Origin: Methanothermobacter tenebrarum
GTDB taxonomy: Archaea > Methanobacteriota > Methanobacteria > Methanobacteriales > DSM-23052
NCBI RefSeq assembly: GCF_023167465.1
Contig: NZ_AP025698.1
Coordinates: forward strand, 868,001-932,000
Direction of reading: 5' to 3'
DNA length: 64,000 nucleotides
Shown here: positions 50,645-59,354 of the stretch, one piece after another
Numbering within the stretch: the first letter of the stretch is position 1
Layout of the letters: each line of letters begins with the position of its first letter
Program-made: the position numbers and the translations under genes
The notes under the pieces: model-generated
The model's input: the letters and a program-made list of their open reading frames with translations, nothing else
Database searches by the model: none
Told to the model about the DNA's origin: nothing

Positions 50645-51850
50645 TTAGGATCCTCTACCCAATCTTATATGCGCCCTTGCAAGATGTCCCGCTGCTAGGG
50701 CGCCCATAAGTGACAGTTCACCTGCTAAGACGGCGCCTGCAACTATCTCAGCGAACTTTTGAACCTTCCCCGATCCCTTAACGCCCATTATCTCAAGGCA
50801 TTCTGATGCCGTTTCGAGTCTTGTGCCACCGCCCACTGTAGCCAATGGAACGTCTGGTAGTGTGACTGAAAAGTATAGGTCCCCGTTGATTTCTTCGGCT
50901 ATTGTGATGCCCAGGCTTCCTTCGGTGATGTGCGCTTCGTCCTGTCCCGTGGCTAGGAATATGGCCCCTATTATATTCGCATAATGTGCGTTGAATCCCA
51001 TGCTCCCGGATATGGCGGATCCTGCGAAGTTTTTCGCGAGGTTGACTTCTTGTATGGCCTTTGGTGTTGTTTTAAGTGTTCTTTCCACTATCTTGGCCGG
51101 GATTTTCACCTCAGCTGTTAAGCTTTTCCCTCTGCCTTCTATGAGGTTTAAGGCTGCCGGTTTTTTATCTACACAAGCGTTTCCACTTAGGGCGATTAGG
51201 TGGGCTCCTGTTTCTCTTGTTAGGAGTTTCATGGCTTTTTCTGTGGCTATTGTTACCATGTTCATTCCCATGCTGTCTCCTGTTGTGAAAACGAATCTTG
51301 GGTAAAGGTATGGGCCTACTATGAGTATTGGGTCTATTTCTATCAGTTTACCGTGGCGTGTTGTTGACTCAGCAGCCTCTTTTAACTTTTTGAAATTTTC
51401 CCTGATCCATTCTCTGACTTTTAATGCTTCTTCTATTGACTCTGTTCTGAGTACGGGTGCTCTCGTCATCTTGTCCCCTGTTATCCTTACTGTGGCGCCC
51501 CCAGCTTCTGTTATGGCTGAGCATCCCCTGTTTACTGATGCTACTAGGGCTCCTTCTGATGTTGCAAGTGGAATGTAAAATTTGCCCTTTGCATGTTCTC
51601 CTCTGATTTTTATGGGCCCTGCAACCCCTAGTGGTATTTGTATTGCGCCGATGGGGTTTTCTATGTTCTTTTTCTGGGCTTCTTCCATGTCTATGGAATA
51701 TTTGGAGATGTGTTCTAGTTTTTTTCCTGTTATTCTTTCTATGAATAGTCTTCTTATCTCTACTGCTTCTTCTATGCTCGTATATTTTTCGATTTCGTGA
51801 AGTTTTATTTTTCCCTCTTTCAGTCCTTGTATTATCTCTTCTTGTATCAT
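50645..51850 (-). CDS. hmgA: HMG-CoA reductase
   Basis: 401 residues, class I. Makes mevalonate from HMG-CoA with NADPH for isoprenoid ether lipids. Motifs: IPLATSEGALVASVNRGCSAI (catalytic Glu), RFVFTTGDSMGMNMVTIATE, NACVDKKPAALN (catalytic Lys), GSMGFNAHYANIIGAIFLATGQDEAH (Asp) and LTVGGGT-like VPLATVGGGTRL, with HLARAHIRLG containing the catalytic His near the C-terminus. It is 8 bases from the succinyl-CoA synthetase alpha gene on the same strand. Start ATG with GGGATC upstream. Confidence 0.96.
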   Translation of the reverse strand: MIQEEIIQGLKEGKIKLHEIEKYTSIEEAVEIRRLFIERITGKKLEHISKYSIDMEEAQKKNIENPIGAIQIPLGVAGPIKIRGEHAKGKFYIPLATSEGALVASVNRGCSAITEAGGATVRITGDKMTRAPVLRTESIEEALKVREWIRENFKKLKEAAESTTRHGKLIEIDPILIVGPYLYPRFVFTTGDSMGMNMVTIATEKAMKLLTRETGAHLIALSGNACVDKKPAALNLIEGRGKSLTAEVKIPAKIVERTLKTTPKAIQEVNLAKNFAGSAISGSMGFNAHYANIIGAIFLATGQDEAHITEGSLGITIAEEINGDLYFSVTLPDVPLATVGGGTRLETASECLEIMGVKGSGKVQKFAEIVAGAVLAGELSLMGALAAGHLARAHIRLGRGS

Positions 51851-51858
51851 ATGATCCC

Positions 51859-52716
51859 TTATAGTTTTTTTAGCATTTCTGGGACGTCCGATGGTTTTTC
51901 AGCTACTTGGACGTCCGCCTTTTCAAGGGCTCTTATTTTGCTTTCAGCTGTCCCGGCACCTCTCTCTATGATCGCTCCAGCATGTCCCATCCTTTTCCCA
52001 GGGGGTGCTGTTCTACCTGCTATGAATGCCATGACAGGCTTTGATATGTGTTCTTTTATATATTCTGCTGCTCTTTCCTCGGCGTCCCCTCCGATTTCCC
52101 CTATCATGAGTATTGCCCTGGTATCCTTGTCCTCTTCAAACTTTTTAAGGACATCGGCAAATGTTAGTCCTATTATCGGGTCGCCCCCTATACCTATACA
52201 TGTACTCTGTCCCATGCCAGCGTTTGTGATCTGGTGGGCGAATTCATAGGTTAGTGTCCCGCTCCTTGAGACTATCCCAATGTCCCCTTCTCGGAATATG
52301 TGCCCTGGCATTATACCTAATTTTCCTATACCAGGTGTGATTATACCTGGCGTATTAGGGCCTATGATTGTTGTTTTCATTCTCTTGGCGTATTCCATGA
52401 TCTGCATTGAGTCATGGACTGGTATGTGCTCTGTTATTATGACTACGAGGTCTAGGTGTTTTATGGCCTCATATGCCGCGTCCTTTGCGAATGGTGCTGG
52501 TACGAATATTATTGATGCGTTTACATCTGTTTCTTCCTTGGCTTCCTCTATCGAATTGTATATTTTAACTCCTAGGAGTTCTTGGCCTCCTTTGCCTGGT
52601 GTTACACCTGCCACGATCTTTGTACCATAATCTAGCATTTGGCGGGTGTGGAAGGATCCTTGTTTTCCGGTTATGCCCTGTACGAGGCATCTTGTATTCT
52701 CATCTAATATTATCAT
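51859..52716 (-). CDS. sucD: Succinyl-CoA synthetase alpha subunit
   Basis: About 285 residues. CoA-binding Rossmann domain: TRCLVQGITGKQGSFHTRQML, VAGVTPGKGGQ; ligase domain with GHIFREGDIGIVSRSGTLTYE, CIGIGGDPIIGLTF and MGHAGAIIERGAG, where the His of MGHAGA is the phosphorylated residue. It makes or splits succinyl-CoA in the incomplete citric-acid pathway of methanogens. The beta subunit is not in the window. The start at ATG 52716 has GGGAGGGGT just upstream; the in-frame codons before it are within the SD. It sits in the hmgA operon. Confidence 0.95.
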   Translation of the reverse strand: MIILDENTRCLVQGITGKQGSFHTRQMLDYGTKIVAGVTPGKGGQELLGVKIYNSIEEAKEETDVNASIIFVPAPFAKDAAYEAIKHLDLVVIITEHIPVHDSMQIMEYAKRMKTTIIGPNTPGIITPGIGKLGIMPGHIFREGDIGIVSRSGTLTYEFAHQITNAGMGQSTCIGIGGDPIIGLTFADVLKKFEEDKDTRAILMIGEIGGDAEERAAEYIKEHISKPVMAFIAGRTAPPGKRMGHAGAIIERGAGTAESKIRALEKADVQVAEKPSDVPEMLKKL

Positions 52717-52743
52717 ATTAACCCCTCCCAAAGGGATCTTTTT

Positions 52744-53472
52744 TTATACTTTTAGTATTCTTGTTCTTTCTTCGAAGGGTGCGGCCAGGTCTATTATGTT
52801 ACCGTTTAGGAAGGCTGTTGCTGATACTATGACGCTTCCAGGTATTATGTGTGATGGTGCCCCTCTTCTTACGAGGTAGACGTTCTTGTTGCCTAGTGCA
52901 GCGCCTAGCATGGCCCCTGCGACGACGCCTATGCTTTCCATGTCTTCTATTGTGGCTGCTACAACCGGGTCGTCTGTCTTCTCTGACACGTAGCCTACCC
53001 CTGGTATTTTCCTGGTTCTTGGTTTTATCTCTTCGCTGACGTCTGTAACACCATCCATGCCCCTGGCGGCTTTGATGGTTGAATTGGCAACATCTGATAC
53101 GAATTCTTCGCCACCGTATGTGTCGAAGGATAGTATGATGGCATCCGGGTATCTGTCCTGTCTTATTTTAGCCTCTGCATAGGATATGCCTTCACCGGCA
53201 CCCTCCGGGGTGCCTGATATCCCCTTAAGGTCCCCCATATCCTCTGAATTTTCCCTTAGGATGTGGACTATGGCCCTGTTTATCTTCGCGGTTATCCCAT
53301 CCTCTACAAAGGCGCTTATAACAACATCATCCCCTGTTATATTCGTTAAAGCCGCCTTGTAGGCTCCCAAATCCACCAATATTGGGATGTCAGCCTCTAG
53401 TTTCCTTATCAATTCCATGCTACAGCTTGTATCATTCCCTGATATGTCAGCTCCGATAGAAACTATCTTCAA
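52744..53472 (-). CDS. Conserved archaeal protein of unknown function
   Basis: About 242 residues, from TTG 53472 (KIVSIGADISGNDTS) with GGTGA 5 nt upstream. The sequence is soluble and Gly-rich: MELIRKLEADIPILVDLGAYKAAL, VVISAFVEDGITAKINRAIVHI, AIILSFDTYGGEEFVSD, SIGVVAGAMLGAALGNKNVYLV and RRGAPSHIIPGSVIVSATAFL. The pattern suggests a nucleotide or sugar-phosphate fold, but I cannot name a family. It precedes sucD and hmgA by tight spacing on the same strand, so it may act in the same process. Confidence 0.7.
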   Translation of the reverse strand: MKIVSIGADISGNDTSCSMELIRKLEADIPILVDLGAYKAALTNITGDDVVISAFVEDGITAKINRAIVHILRENSEDMGDLKGISGTPEGAGEGISYAEAKIRQDRYPDAIILSFDTYGGEEFVSDVANSTIKAARGMDGVTDVSEEIKPRTRKIPGVGYVSEKTDDPVVAATIEDMESIGVVAGAMLGAALGNKNVYLVRRGAPSHIIPGSVIVSATAFLNGNIIDLAAPFEERTRILKV

Positions 53473-53553
53473 CAAGATCACCAAATACAATAATGTTATT
53501 GCTAAGGATAATTTTAGATTAAAATATAATATTATCCTTCCGGAGGATTAACA

Positions 53554-54225
53554 TTGACCCTTATATGCGCACCAATAATGGAAAAAAACATAAAAGAAAT
53601 ACCTAAAATAGCCACAGAATATACACAAAGGGGCGCGGACATACTAGAAATTCGAATAGACGCCATAAAAAACCCATCAAAGGCCAAGATCAAGGAACTT
53701 GCAGGTAACATCCAATCACCCTTCATAGCCACCAACAGGTCATCAGAAGAAGGAGGATTATTTAAAGGCTCGGAGAAAGAGAGGATAGAACTACTAGCCG
53801 CGGCTGCAGAAGAAGCAGAATATGTTGACATAGAATTACGGACAAAAAAAGAAGAACTCAAAAAAATCATAGAACTTCCAGTAAAAAAGATCATATCCTA
53901 TCACAATTTCCATGAAACCCCCACCCTAGAAAGATTATCAAGGATAGTGAAAGAGGAAAAAAGGATAGGGCACATAGCCAAGGTAGCTGTGATGCCCAAC
54001 ACCATAAAAGACACACTAACCATACTAGAACTATCATCCAAAGAGGATGATCTGATCGCAATATCAATGGGTGAACTCGGAAAATATACCAGGATCATCA
54101 CACCATTATTCGGGTCACCCATAACATACGCAACAGGTGGAAAACCCTCAGCACCAGGCCAATTAGAGATCGAGAAAACCCGCCTAATACTCAAAGAACT
54201 AAAACCCAAGGAGAAAATAGTATGA
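53554..54225 (+). CDS. aroD: 3-dehydroquinate dehydratase, type I
   Basis: 223 residues. Converts 3-dehydroquinate to 3-dehydroshikimate by a Schiff-base mechanism. The motifs are clear: ADILEIRIDAIKN, PFIATNRSSEEGG, AEYVDIELR, IISYHNFHETPT (the catalytic His) and HIAKVAVMPNT (the Schiff-base Lys). The C-terminal YATGGKPSAPGQL is typical. The start is TTG 53554 with GGAGG 5 nt upstream. It works on the product of the AroA'/AroB' enzymes encoded at 58-60 kb. It overlaps the S26-like gene by 4 bases. Confidence 0.95.
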   Translation: MTLICAPIMEKNIKEIPKIATEYTQRGADILEIRIDAIKNPSKAKIKELAGNIQSPFIATNRSSEEGGLFKGSEKERIELLAAAAEEAEYVDIELRTKKEELKKIIELPVKKIISYHNFHETPTLERLSRIVKEEKRIGHIAKVAVMPNTIKDTLTILELSSKEDDLIAISMGELGKYTRIITPLFGSPITYATGGKPSAPGQLEIEKTRLILKELKPKEKIV

Positions 54226-54836
54226 GAAAATCATACATTCTAATACTATTATTGCTGGTTGTGGCCATTGCAACAGGCTTATACATCCACGAGAACAAAA
54301 CACTTGACATAATCATAGAAACCGATGGTACTAGCGTCACCGTTAAAAGTTCCACACTATTTTTTAACCCAACACCACCTGGCATGGAAGAAGAGATTGC
54401 AGATTACATACAAACGGTCATAGATGATCCTGAAAGCACAGTTGATTCCATAAAAGCTGATGTGAAAAATATAGCCTCAAAGTATGGTTACAATAATGTT
54501 AACGTCCAGTTAAAATCACAGTTCGGTGTTGACCAACTCCCCATGCCCGCCATAGTCAAGGGAAACTCAATGTATCCAACCTTAAAGGATGGTCAGCGAC
54601 TAATAGTCCTAAAGACGAAAAACTTCAAAGTAGGGGATATTGTTGTGGCGAAACATCCAGAATATGGTCTGATCGTGAAAAGGGTGGGGAAAATAGAAGG
54701 GGACAAGGTATATCTCATAAGCGACAATAAAAATGTTGAAAAAGTCTATACAGGGACTACCATGGTAATCAGGGTACCATTGAACACATGGGTCCACCGT
54801 TCAGATATCATAGGAGTTGTAAAAGAGGTTATGTGA
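54222..54836 (+). CDS. S24/S26-type serine peptidase (signal-peptidase-like)
   Basis: 204 residues. One N-terminal transmembrane helix (SYILILLLLVVAIATGLYI) followed by a domain outside the membrane (residues ~25-100, not recognised) and a peptidase core with VKGNSMYPTLKDGQ (catalytic Ser in GxSMxP), GDIVVAKHPEYGLIVKRVGKI (Lys in the second box) and YLISDN. The Ser/Lys pair matches the bacterial S26A and S24 type rather than the His-containing archaeal signal peptidase. It may process a particular secreted protein. It overlaps aroD by 4 bases and converges with htpX (8-base overlap). Confidence 0.78.
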   Translation: MRKSYILILLLLVVAIATGLYIHENKTLDIIIETDGTSVTVKSSTLFFNPTPPGMEEEIADYIQTVIDDPESTVDSIKADVKNIASKYGYNNVNVQLKSQFGVDQLPMPAIVKGNSMYPTLKDGQRLIVLKTKNFKVGDIVVAKHPEYGLIVKRVGKIEGDKVYLISDNKNVEKVYTGTTMVIRVPLNTWVHRSDIIGVVKEVM

Positions 54837-55782
54837 GCTCTGAGAGCCTCTTTATCCTCTTTAACATGTTTGGGTGTGTTGAAAGCAATTCCATTATCCT
54901 CGCAGCAGCACCTATCTTCACATCCCTGTATTTTATCTGTTGTAGTTCCCCTTCACTTATGGTCCCATTCATGTCAAGATCCACCTGGCGCAGATCCTCT
55001 ATCTCAGAGGTTGCACGAGAAACATCATTCACAAAAAAGGCCTTCAAACCTTCAACTTCCCTTATTTCATCCTCCTTTGAGGCTGCTGACCCATACACGA
55101 GCTTGTAGAGTGCACTTGCCAGTTTGTGTGGTTGGCCTCCTATCTCAACACTACCATAGTCTGCATAATATTCACGGACCCTTGAAATGAATAGGACTAC
55201 CAGTTGTCCGATAAGGTAGGCTGCAAGGGCCAGCAATCCTATTAAGCCCATGTCCCTGTCTCTGCTGAATATTGAACTTATGTAAATGTAATAGCATATC
55301 AAGGGTATTGCGCTTATGAAGGTCATGACTATCATGTCATTGTGCCTTATATGGGATATCTCATGGCCTAGCACGGCCTTAAGCTCCTCTTCATCTAACA
55401 ACCGTAATATTCCACTTGTTACGCAGACTCGCCCATCAGATTTCGTTCTCCCGAAGGCGAAGGCATTTGGTATCCCTATATCCGCTATTCCAACCCTTGG
55501 CTTGGGTATGCCGGCTTTTATCGCGAGTTCTTCCACCATAGCATGCAATCTTGGGGCTTCCTCGGGTGAAACATACTTTACGCGCATTGTGGCCTCAACT
55601 ATGCTCGGTGATATAAGATATTGTAATAGTATAATGCCAAGGCCTAGTAACATGTAGAATAGTGGGCCTCCAAATCCCATAACGTGTCCTATCAGCATGA
55701 GTATGGCATAGATTATGGCGAATAGGAATATTGTTGCTAGGAACATTCTAATTTTCAGTTTCCAAGTGCCTATTCTTCTCAT
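54829..55782 (-). CDS. htpX: HtpX-type M48 metalloprotease with EF-hand-like loop
   Basis: 317 residues. Two transmembrane helices near the N-terminus (FLATIFLFAIIYAILML and FYMLLGLGIILLQYLI), a zinc site LGHEISHIRHNDM (HExxH), two further helices (residues ~155-205), and the third ligand Glu near REYYADYGSVE. It degrades damaged membrane proteins. After ~residue 265 the sequence DLDMNGTISEGE fits a canonical EF-hand Ca loop (D1, D3, N5, G6, I8, E12). This is unusual for HtpX and suggests calcium control. GAGGT lies upstream of the ATG. Confidence 0.92.
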   Translation of the reverse strand: MRRIGTWKLKIRMFLATIFLFAIIYAILMLIGHVMGFGGPLFYMLLGLGIILLQYLISPSIVEATMRVKYVSPEEAPRLHAMVEELAIKAGIPKPRVGIADIGIPNAFAFGRTKSDGRVCVTSGILRLLDEEELKAVLGHEISHIRHNDMIVMTFISAIPLICYYIYISSIFSRDRDMGLIGLLALAAYLIGQLVVLFISRVREYYADYGSVEIGGQPHKLASALYKLVYGSAASKEDEIREVEGLKAFFVNDVSRATSEIEDLRQVDLDMNGTISEGELQQIKYRDVKIGAAARIMELLSTHPNMLKRIKRLSELT

Positions 55783-55871
55783 TTCGGGTTATACCTCCTC
55801 GTGGGTATTTATCTTTGATATAATTTATATGATGATTTTTAGTATTTATTACTTTCTGTAACTAAAATGGT

Positions 55872-56537
55872 TTAGATTTTTATCCCATTCCTTTCGAGTA
55901 TCCTCCTAGGGTTATCCTCTAGGATTTTTTTAAGTTCCTTTTTTGGGATTCCAGCGCCAAGACCTATCTTGTATGCCATATGATAGTCTATGAGGTCCCC
56001 TGGGTGGTGGGTGTCAGTGTTTATCACAAGTGAAGCCCCCACCTCCACTGCGACGGTCGCAACATGACCATTAGAAAGACAATGTCCACTCCTCGAAGTT
56101 ATCTCTAAGGTTATACCATTATCCTTCGCCATTTCAGCCTCTTCATAGCCTATAAGGCCTGGATGGGCTAATATGTCAACCTCGGGGGATTCCACTGCCG
56201 CCTGGTTAGTTCCTTCTATAACGGGTTCGACTAGTGTCTCACCGTGGACTACTATGATCTCGGCCCCCAAACGTCTAGCCTTTGATGCGAGCTTGTCTAT
56301 TATTTCTATGGGTGCGTGTGTAATCTCGGCCCCTGGGACCACTTTAATATCCCAGTTCTCATTCACATCAGAAACCGCATCTATAAGATACTCTATAGTG
56401 TTTATGTTAGATGCGTCTATATGATCTGTTATGGCCACAGCCTCGTGTCCCAGTACGCAAGCGCGCCTTGCAATCTCTGATGGTAGAAGTTCACCATCAC
56501 TCAGCAGACTATGAGTGTGCAAATCTATCCTCTTCAT
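55872..56537 (-). CDS. PHP-domain phosphoesterase
   Basis: 221 residues, a stand-alone PHP domain. Metal-ligand motifs: RIDLHTHSLLSDGEL (HxH), VAITDHIDASN (DH), VVPGAEITH (E), IVVHGE (H), DILAHPGL (H) and LVINTDTHHPGD (DxH). PHP proteins hydrolyse phosphate esters such as histidinol phosphate or 5'-AMP. The substrate is not decided. SD GGGGGG lies 6 nt before the ATG; an ACCCCAC run upstream can pair with it. It is divergent from the pantoate kinase gene, with a gap of 116 bases. Confidence 0.85.
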   Translation of the reverse strand: MKRIDLHTHSLLSDGELLPSEIARRACVLGHEAVAITDHIDASNINTIEYLIDAVSDVNENWDIKVVPGAEITHAPIEIIDKLASKARRLGAEIIVVHGETLVEPVIEGTNQAAVESPEVDILAHPGLIGYEEAEMAKDNGITLEITSRSGHCLSNGHVATVAVEVGASLVINTDTHHPGDLIDYHMAYKIGLGAGIPKKELKKILEDNPRRILERNGIKI

Positions 56538-56653
56538 ATTTAGCCCCCCAAAAGCTTATCCCCAGAGAATATGTGGGGTGCCGATACTAACCACTTTTAT
56601 AGTATAAGACTATTTATAATTTATCAGCTCACGGCCTTGCACGGGGAGAGAAT

Positions 56654-57511
56654 ATGAAGACTATGATTTTTGTCCCATCACATATAACAGGCTTTTTTCA
56701 GATAGTGGAGCATAAGAATCCCCTTTATACAGGGTCGAGGGGTGCTGGGGTTGCAATAGACAAGGGCGTTATAACCACTGTCAGATCATCAAGAGCTGAT
56801 AAAATCCAAGTAAAGGTTGATGGTAACTATGATCCCTCCAATATAACATTTAAGATAATAGAATTGCTCAGGGAGAAATCAGAGACCATAGAGGGGCTTA
56901 GGATCCATTATAGTCTTGATGTTCCCATGGGTTGCGGGTTCGGCGCATCAGCCGCCTGCGCACTTGGAACAGCCCTTGGCATAGCTAGGATATTAGAACT
57001 CCCCATAACCTTCAATGAAGCCGCTTCAATAGCCCACCAAGCAGAGGTGGAGCTTAAAACAGGATTAGGGGATGTTATAGGAGAATCGGTTGGTGGTATA
57101 GTCTTAAGGTTGAAGGAGGGTGCTCCAGGTTATGGTTTAACCGATAAGATAATCCATGAACCATTATATGTGATATGCAAAGCCTTCGGCGAACTTGACA
57201 CAACCACGATACTCAAAGATCCCAAGAAAAAAAGGATGATAAACCTTATAGGTTCTGGGATGCTGCCAAGACTGATCGCGGATCCCCGGCCAGAAAATTT
57301 TATGCGACTCTCCCATGAATTCGCAGAGAAGACTAAACTTTTAACCTCAAATGTGAAAGAAAGCCTTGAAATAGTCAAAGACGAGGTTATAGGGGCTTCA
57401 ATGGCAATGCTTGGGGACACAATATTCGCCCTCTCAGAGTATCCTGACACAAGCTTACCAGATCCCATCATAGCCAAAATAGACTCAAAAGGCGTCAAGT
57501 TCCTTAAATAA
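56654..57511 (+). CDS. Pantoate kinase
   Basis: 285 residues of the GHMP kinase superfamily, COG1829 group. Archaeal pantoate kinase makes 4-phosphopantoate for coenzyme A. Motifs: SHITGFFQI, TGSRGAGVAIDKGV, DVPMGCGFGASAACALGTALG (ATP-binding GHMP loop), and HQAEVELKTGLGDVIGE followed by GGIVLRL. The start is ATG 56654 with GGGGAGAG upstream. It is the archaeal replacement for the bacterial pantothenate kinase step. The partner phosphopantothenate synthetase is not in the window. Confidence 0.93.
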   Translation: MKTMIFVPSHITGFFQIVEHKNPLYTGSRGAGVAIDKGVITTVRSSRADKIQVKVDGNYDPSNITFKIIELLREKSETIEGLRIHYSLDVPMGCGFGASAACALGTALGIARILELPITFNEAASIAHQAEVELKTGLGDVIGESVGGIVLRLKEGAPGYGLTDKIIHEPLYVICKAFGELDTTTILKDPKKKRMINLIGSGMLPRLIADPRPENFMRLSHEFAEKTKLLTSNVKESLEIVKDEVIGASMAMLGDTIFALSEYPDTSLPDPIIAKIDSKGVKFLK

Positions 57512-57706
57512 CCAAAGGGTAAATTGGACGCTGCAAAAATGGTGAATATCAATAATGGATTAGAAAAACCCTCCTGTTATATGTGAAGTTCTTCCTCTGG
57601 GGAGATGTTAAAAAAATTATATATTGTTAATCAACCCACACTTATAGTATATAAAGGATCAATCCAAACCTTGGATTTTCCCCATTCTGTGGGGGGTCCC
57701 CCTAAA

Positions 57707-58234
57707 ATGATAAAGATAGTATATGACATTAGAATTTATAGGAAAACCCTCAAGGATCTTATAAGGGAAGACGATACCGTAGTAGAACTAGGATCACATG
57801 TAGGCGGTTCAACGAAGATAATCGCAAGAAAAAACCCAAGGGGGAGGATTATAGCCGTTGACAAGAGCCCTCAAGCATATGAGGCCATGAAGAAGCTTGA
57901 AATGGAATACCCACACCTCAAGTTCATCATGGGGGATGTTAGACGCCATGAAACCCTCGAGAAAGTCCACAAGGAAATAAAATCATGTGACGTCCTAGTA
58001 GTGGACCTTGGGGGTGGCTATCACCCAGACACAACATTCAAAGTATACTTCATATGGTCCTCAACACTAAAACCAAGAGCATCCATCATAAGGAACAGGG
58101 GACTGCTAGATTTTGCAAACTCTTCAAAGATGGATGAGGACCTAGCATCAACCCAAGGTTGGCTCGAATCAAGTAGCCAAGGTGGTGTGCCTCCAAGATT
58201 AAAAGAACTCAAGCTCTGGTCTGAAAAATTATAA
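57707..58234 (+). CDS. SAM-dependent methyltransferase-like protein
   Basis: About 175 residues. Rossmann fold with motif I VVELGSHVGGSTKIIAR, motif II IIAVDKSPQAYEAMKKL, LKFIMGDVRRHE and VLVVDLGGGYHPDTTFKVYF. The closest type is the family of small RNA or small-molecule methyltransferases; no clear target. I prefer ATG 57707 (MIKIVYDIRIYRK): GGGGGGT is 9 nt upstream and TATATAAA (57649-57656) is about 55 bases upstream, while the TTG/ATG at 57605 precedes that TATA. A hairpin can cover this SD. It is 25 bases before the aroA' gene. Confidence 0.75.
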   Translation: MIKIVYDIRIYRKTLKDLIREDDTVVELGSHVGGSTKIIARKNPRGRIIAVDKSPQAYEAMKKLEMEYPHLKFIMGDVRRHETLEKVHKEIKSCDVLVVDLGGGYHPDTTFKVYFIWSSTLKPRASIIRNRGLLDFANSSKMDEDLASTQGWLESSSQGGVPPRLKELKLWSEKL

Positions 58235-58259
58235 AGGTAAGATCGGGGAGGTAAATAAT

Positions 58260-59048
58260 ATGATAGGTAAAATAATTAGAATGGAAAGAATAATAAACCG
58301 TGAAACAGGCAGAACAGTCATAGTACCAATGGACCACGGGGTCTCAATAGGCCCAGTCCCCGGCCTACTGGACATGACACAGATAATAGACCAGGTAGCC
58401 ACAGGCGGAGCCAACGCAGTCCTAATACATAAAGGGATAGTTGTAACAGGACATAGAGGATACGGGAGAGACATAGGCCTGATAGTCCACCTTTCAGCCA
58501 GCACAAGCCTAGGACCAGACCCAAACCATAAAGTCCTCGTAACCTCCGTAGAAAAGGCCCTGAAACTTGGAGCAGACGCGGTATCAGTACACGTCAACGT
58601 AGGATCCGAAAGAGAACCTGAAATGTTATTAAAACTTGGAACAGTAGCGGAAACCTGTGACGAGTGGGGGATGCCACTCATAGCAATGATGTACCCAAGA
58701 GGCAAAAAAATCAAAGACGAACACGACCCAGAAGTCGTTAAACTCGCAGCAAGAGCAGGGGCAGAACTCGGAGCAGATATCATAAAAACCAACTACACAG
58801 GAGACCCTGACACATTCAAAGAAGTTGTTGAAGGATGCCCAGTACCAGTAGTCATAGCAGGAGGACCCAAAGTCGAAACAGAAGAAGAACTACTACAGAT
58901 GGTTAAAGATTCAGTGGAAGCTGGCGGGGCCGGAGTAGCCATTGGAAGGAACATATTCCAGGCAGAATCCCCAAAAAACATGACAAAGGCCATAGCAGCC
59001 ATAGTACACGATGAAATAGAAGTCGATGAAGCACTCAAAATGCTATAA
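58260..59048 (+). CDS. aroA': 2-amino-3,7-dideoxy-D-threo-hept-6-ulosonate synthase
   Basis: 262 residues. Class I aldolase-type barrel that joins L-aspartate semialdehyde with 6-deoxy-5-ketofructose 1-phosphate in the methanogen route to dehydroquinate. Motifs: VIVPMDHGVSIGPVPGL (catalytic Asp), VHLSASTSLGPDPNHK, SVHVNVGSERE, IAMMYPRGKKI, IIKTNYTGDP (Schiff-base Lys), VVIAGGPK and GVAIGRNIFQA. It is followed by aroB', the next step of the same path. GGGGAGG precedes the ATG. Confidence 0.94.
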   Translation: MIGKIIRMERIINRETGRTVIVPMDHGVSIGPVPGLLDMTQIIDQVATGGANAVLIHKGIVVTGHRGYGRDIGLIVHLSASTSLGPDPNHKVLVTSVEKALKLGADAVSVHVNVGSEREPEMLLKLGTVAETCDEWGMPLIAMMYPRGKKIKDEHDPEVVKLAARAGAELGADIIKTNYTGDPDTFKEVVEGCPVPVVIAGGPKVETEEELLQMVKDSVEAGGAGVAIGRNIFQAESPKNMTKAIAAIVHDEIEVDEALKML

Positions 59049-59137
59049 TATGTAAACAACCCATTTAGGGGGGGCCTACAAGCGACCCTTAAATATTAGG
59101 ATAACAAAGTATGCCAGTGGGGACACCACCACACAGT

Positions 59138-59234
59138 TTTCATTTTAGAATCCCACAATCACAACAGGAGGGATGGAGGCCACCAGGAGACCCTACGAGG
59201 GAAGGCTTTCATTTTAGAATCCCACAATCACAAC
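59138..59234. repeat. Pair of identical 28-nt direct repeats with 41-nt spacer, CRISPR-like
   Basis: The two repeats (59138-59165 and 59207-59234) are identical over 28 bases, starting TTTCATTTTAGAATCC and ending CAATCACAAC. They are separated by 41 bases of unrelated sequence. Length, spacer size and an AAC end resemble a minimal one-spacer CRISPR. A TATA-like CTTAAATATTA (59088-59098) lies 40 bases upstream. No cas genes are in the window. The small ORF over the repeats is probably a chance reading. A simple duplication cannot be excluded. Confidence 0.5.
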
Positions 59235-59354
59235 CCTATGCTCCTGACACTGAAAATTTAGAACGCCTTCAACGGCAAGTACCCAAACATAGCTTTAAAA
59301 TCATTTGGAGGTGAAAAGCCCCTCCGGATAAAGTCTCCAGTAGGGGCATGGAAG

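Noticed and set aside
59111..59314. Small + strand ORF covering the 28-nt repeats
   Set aside because: Its sequence simply reads the repeats twice, has no SD, and composition is not protein-like.
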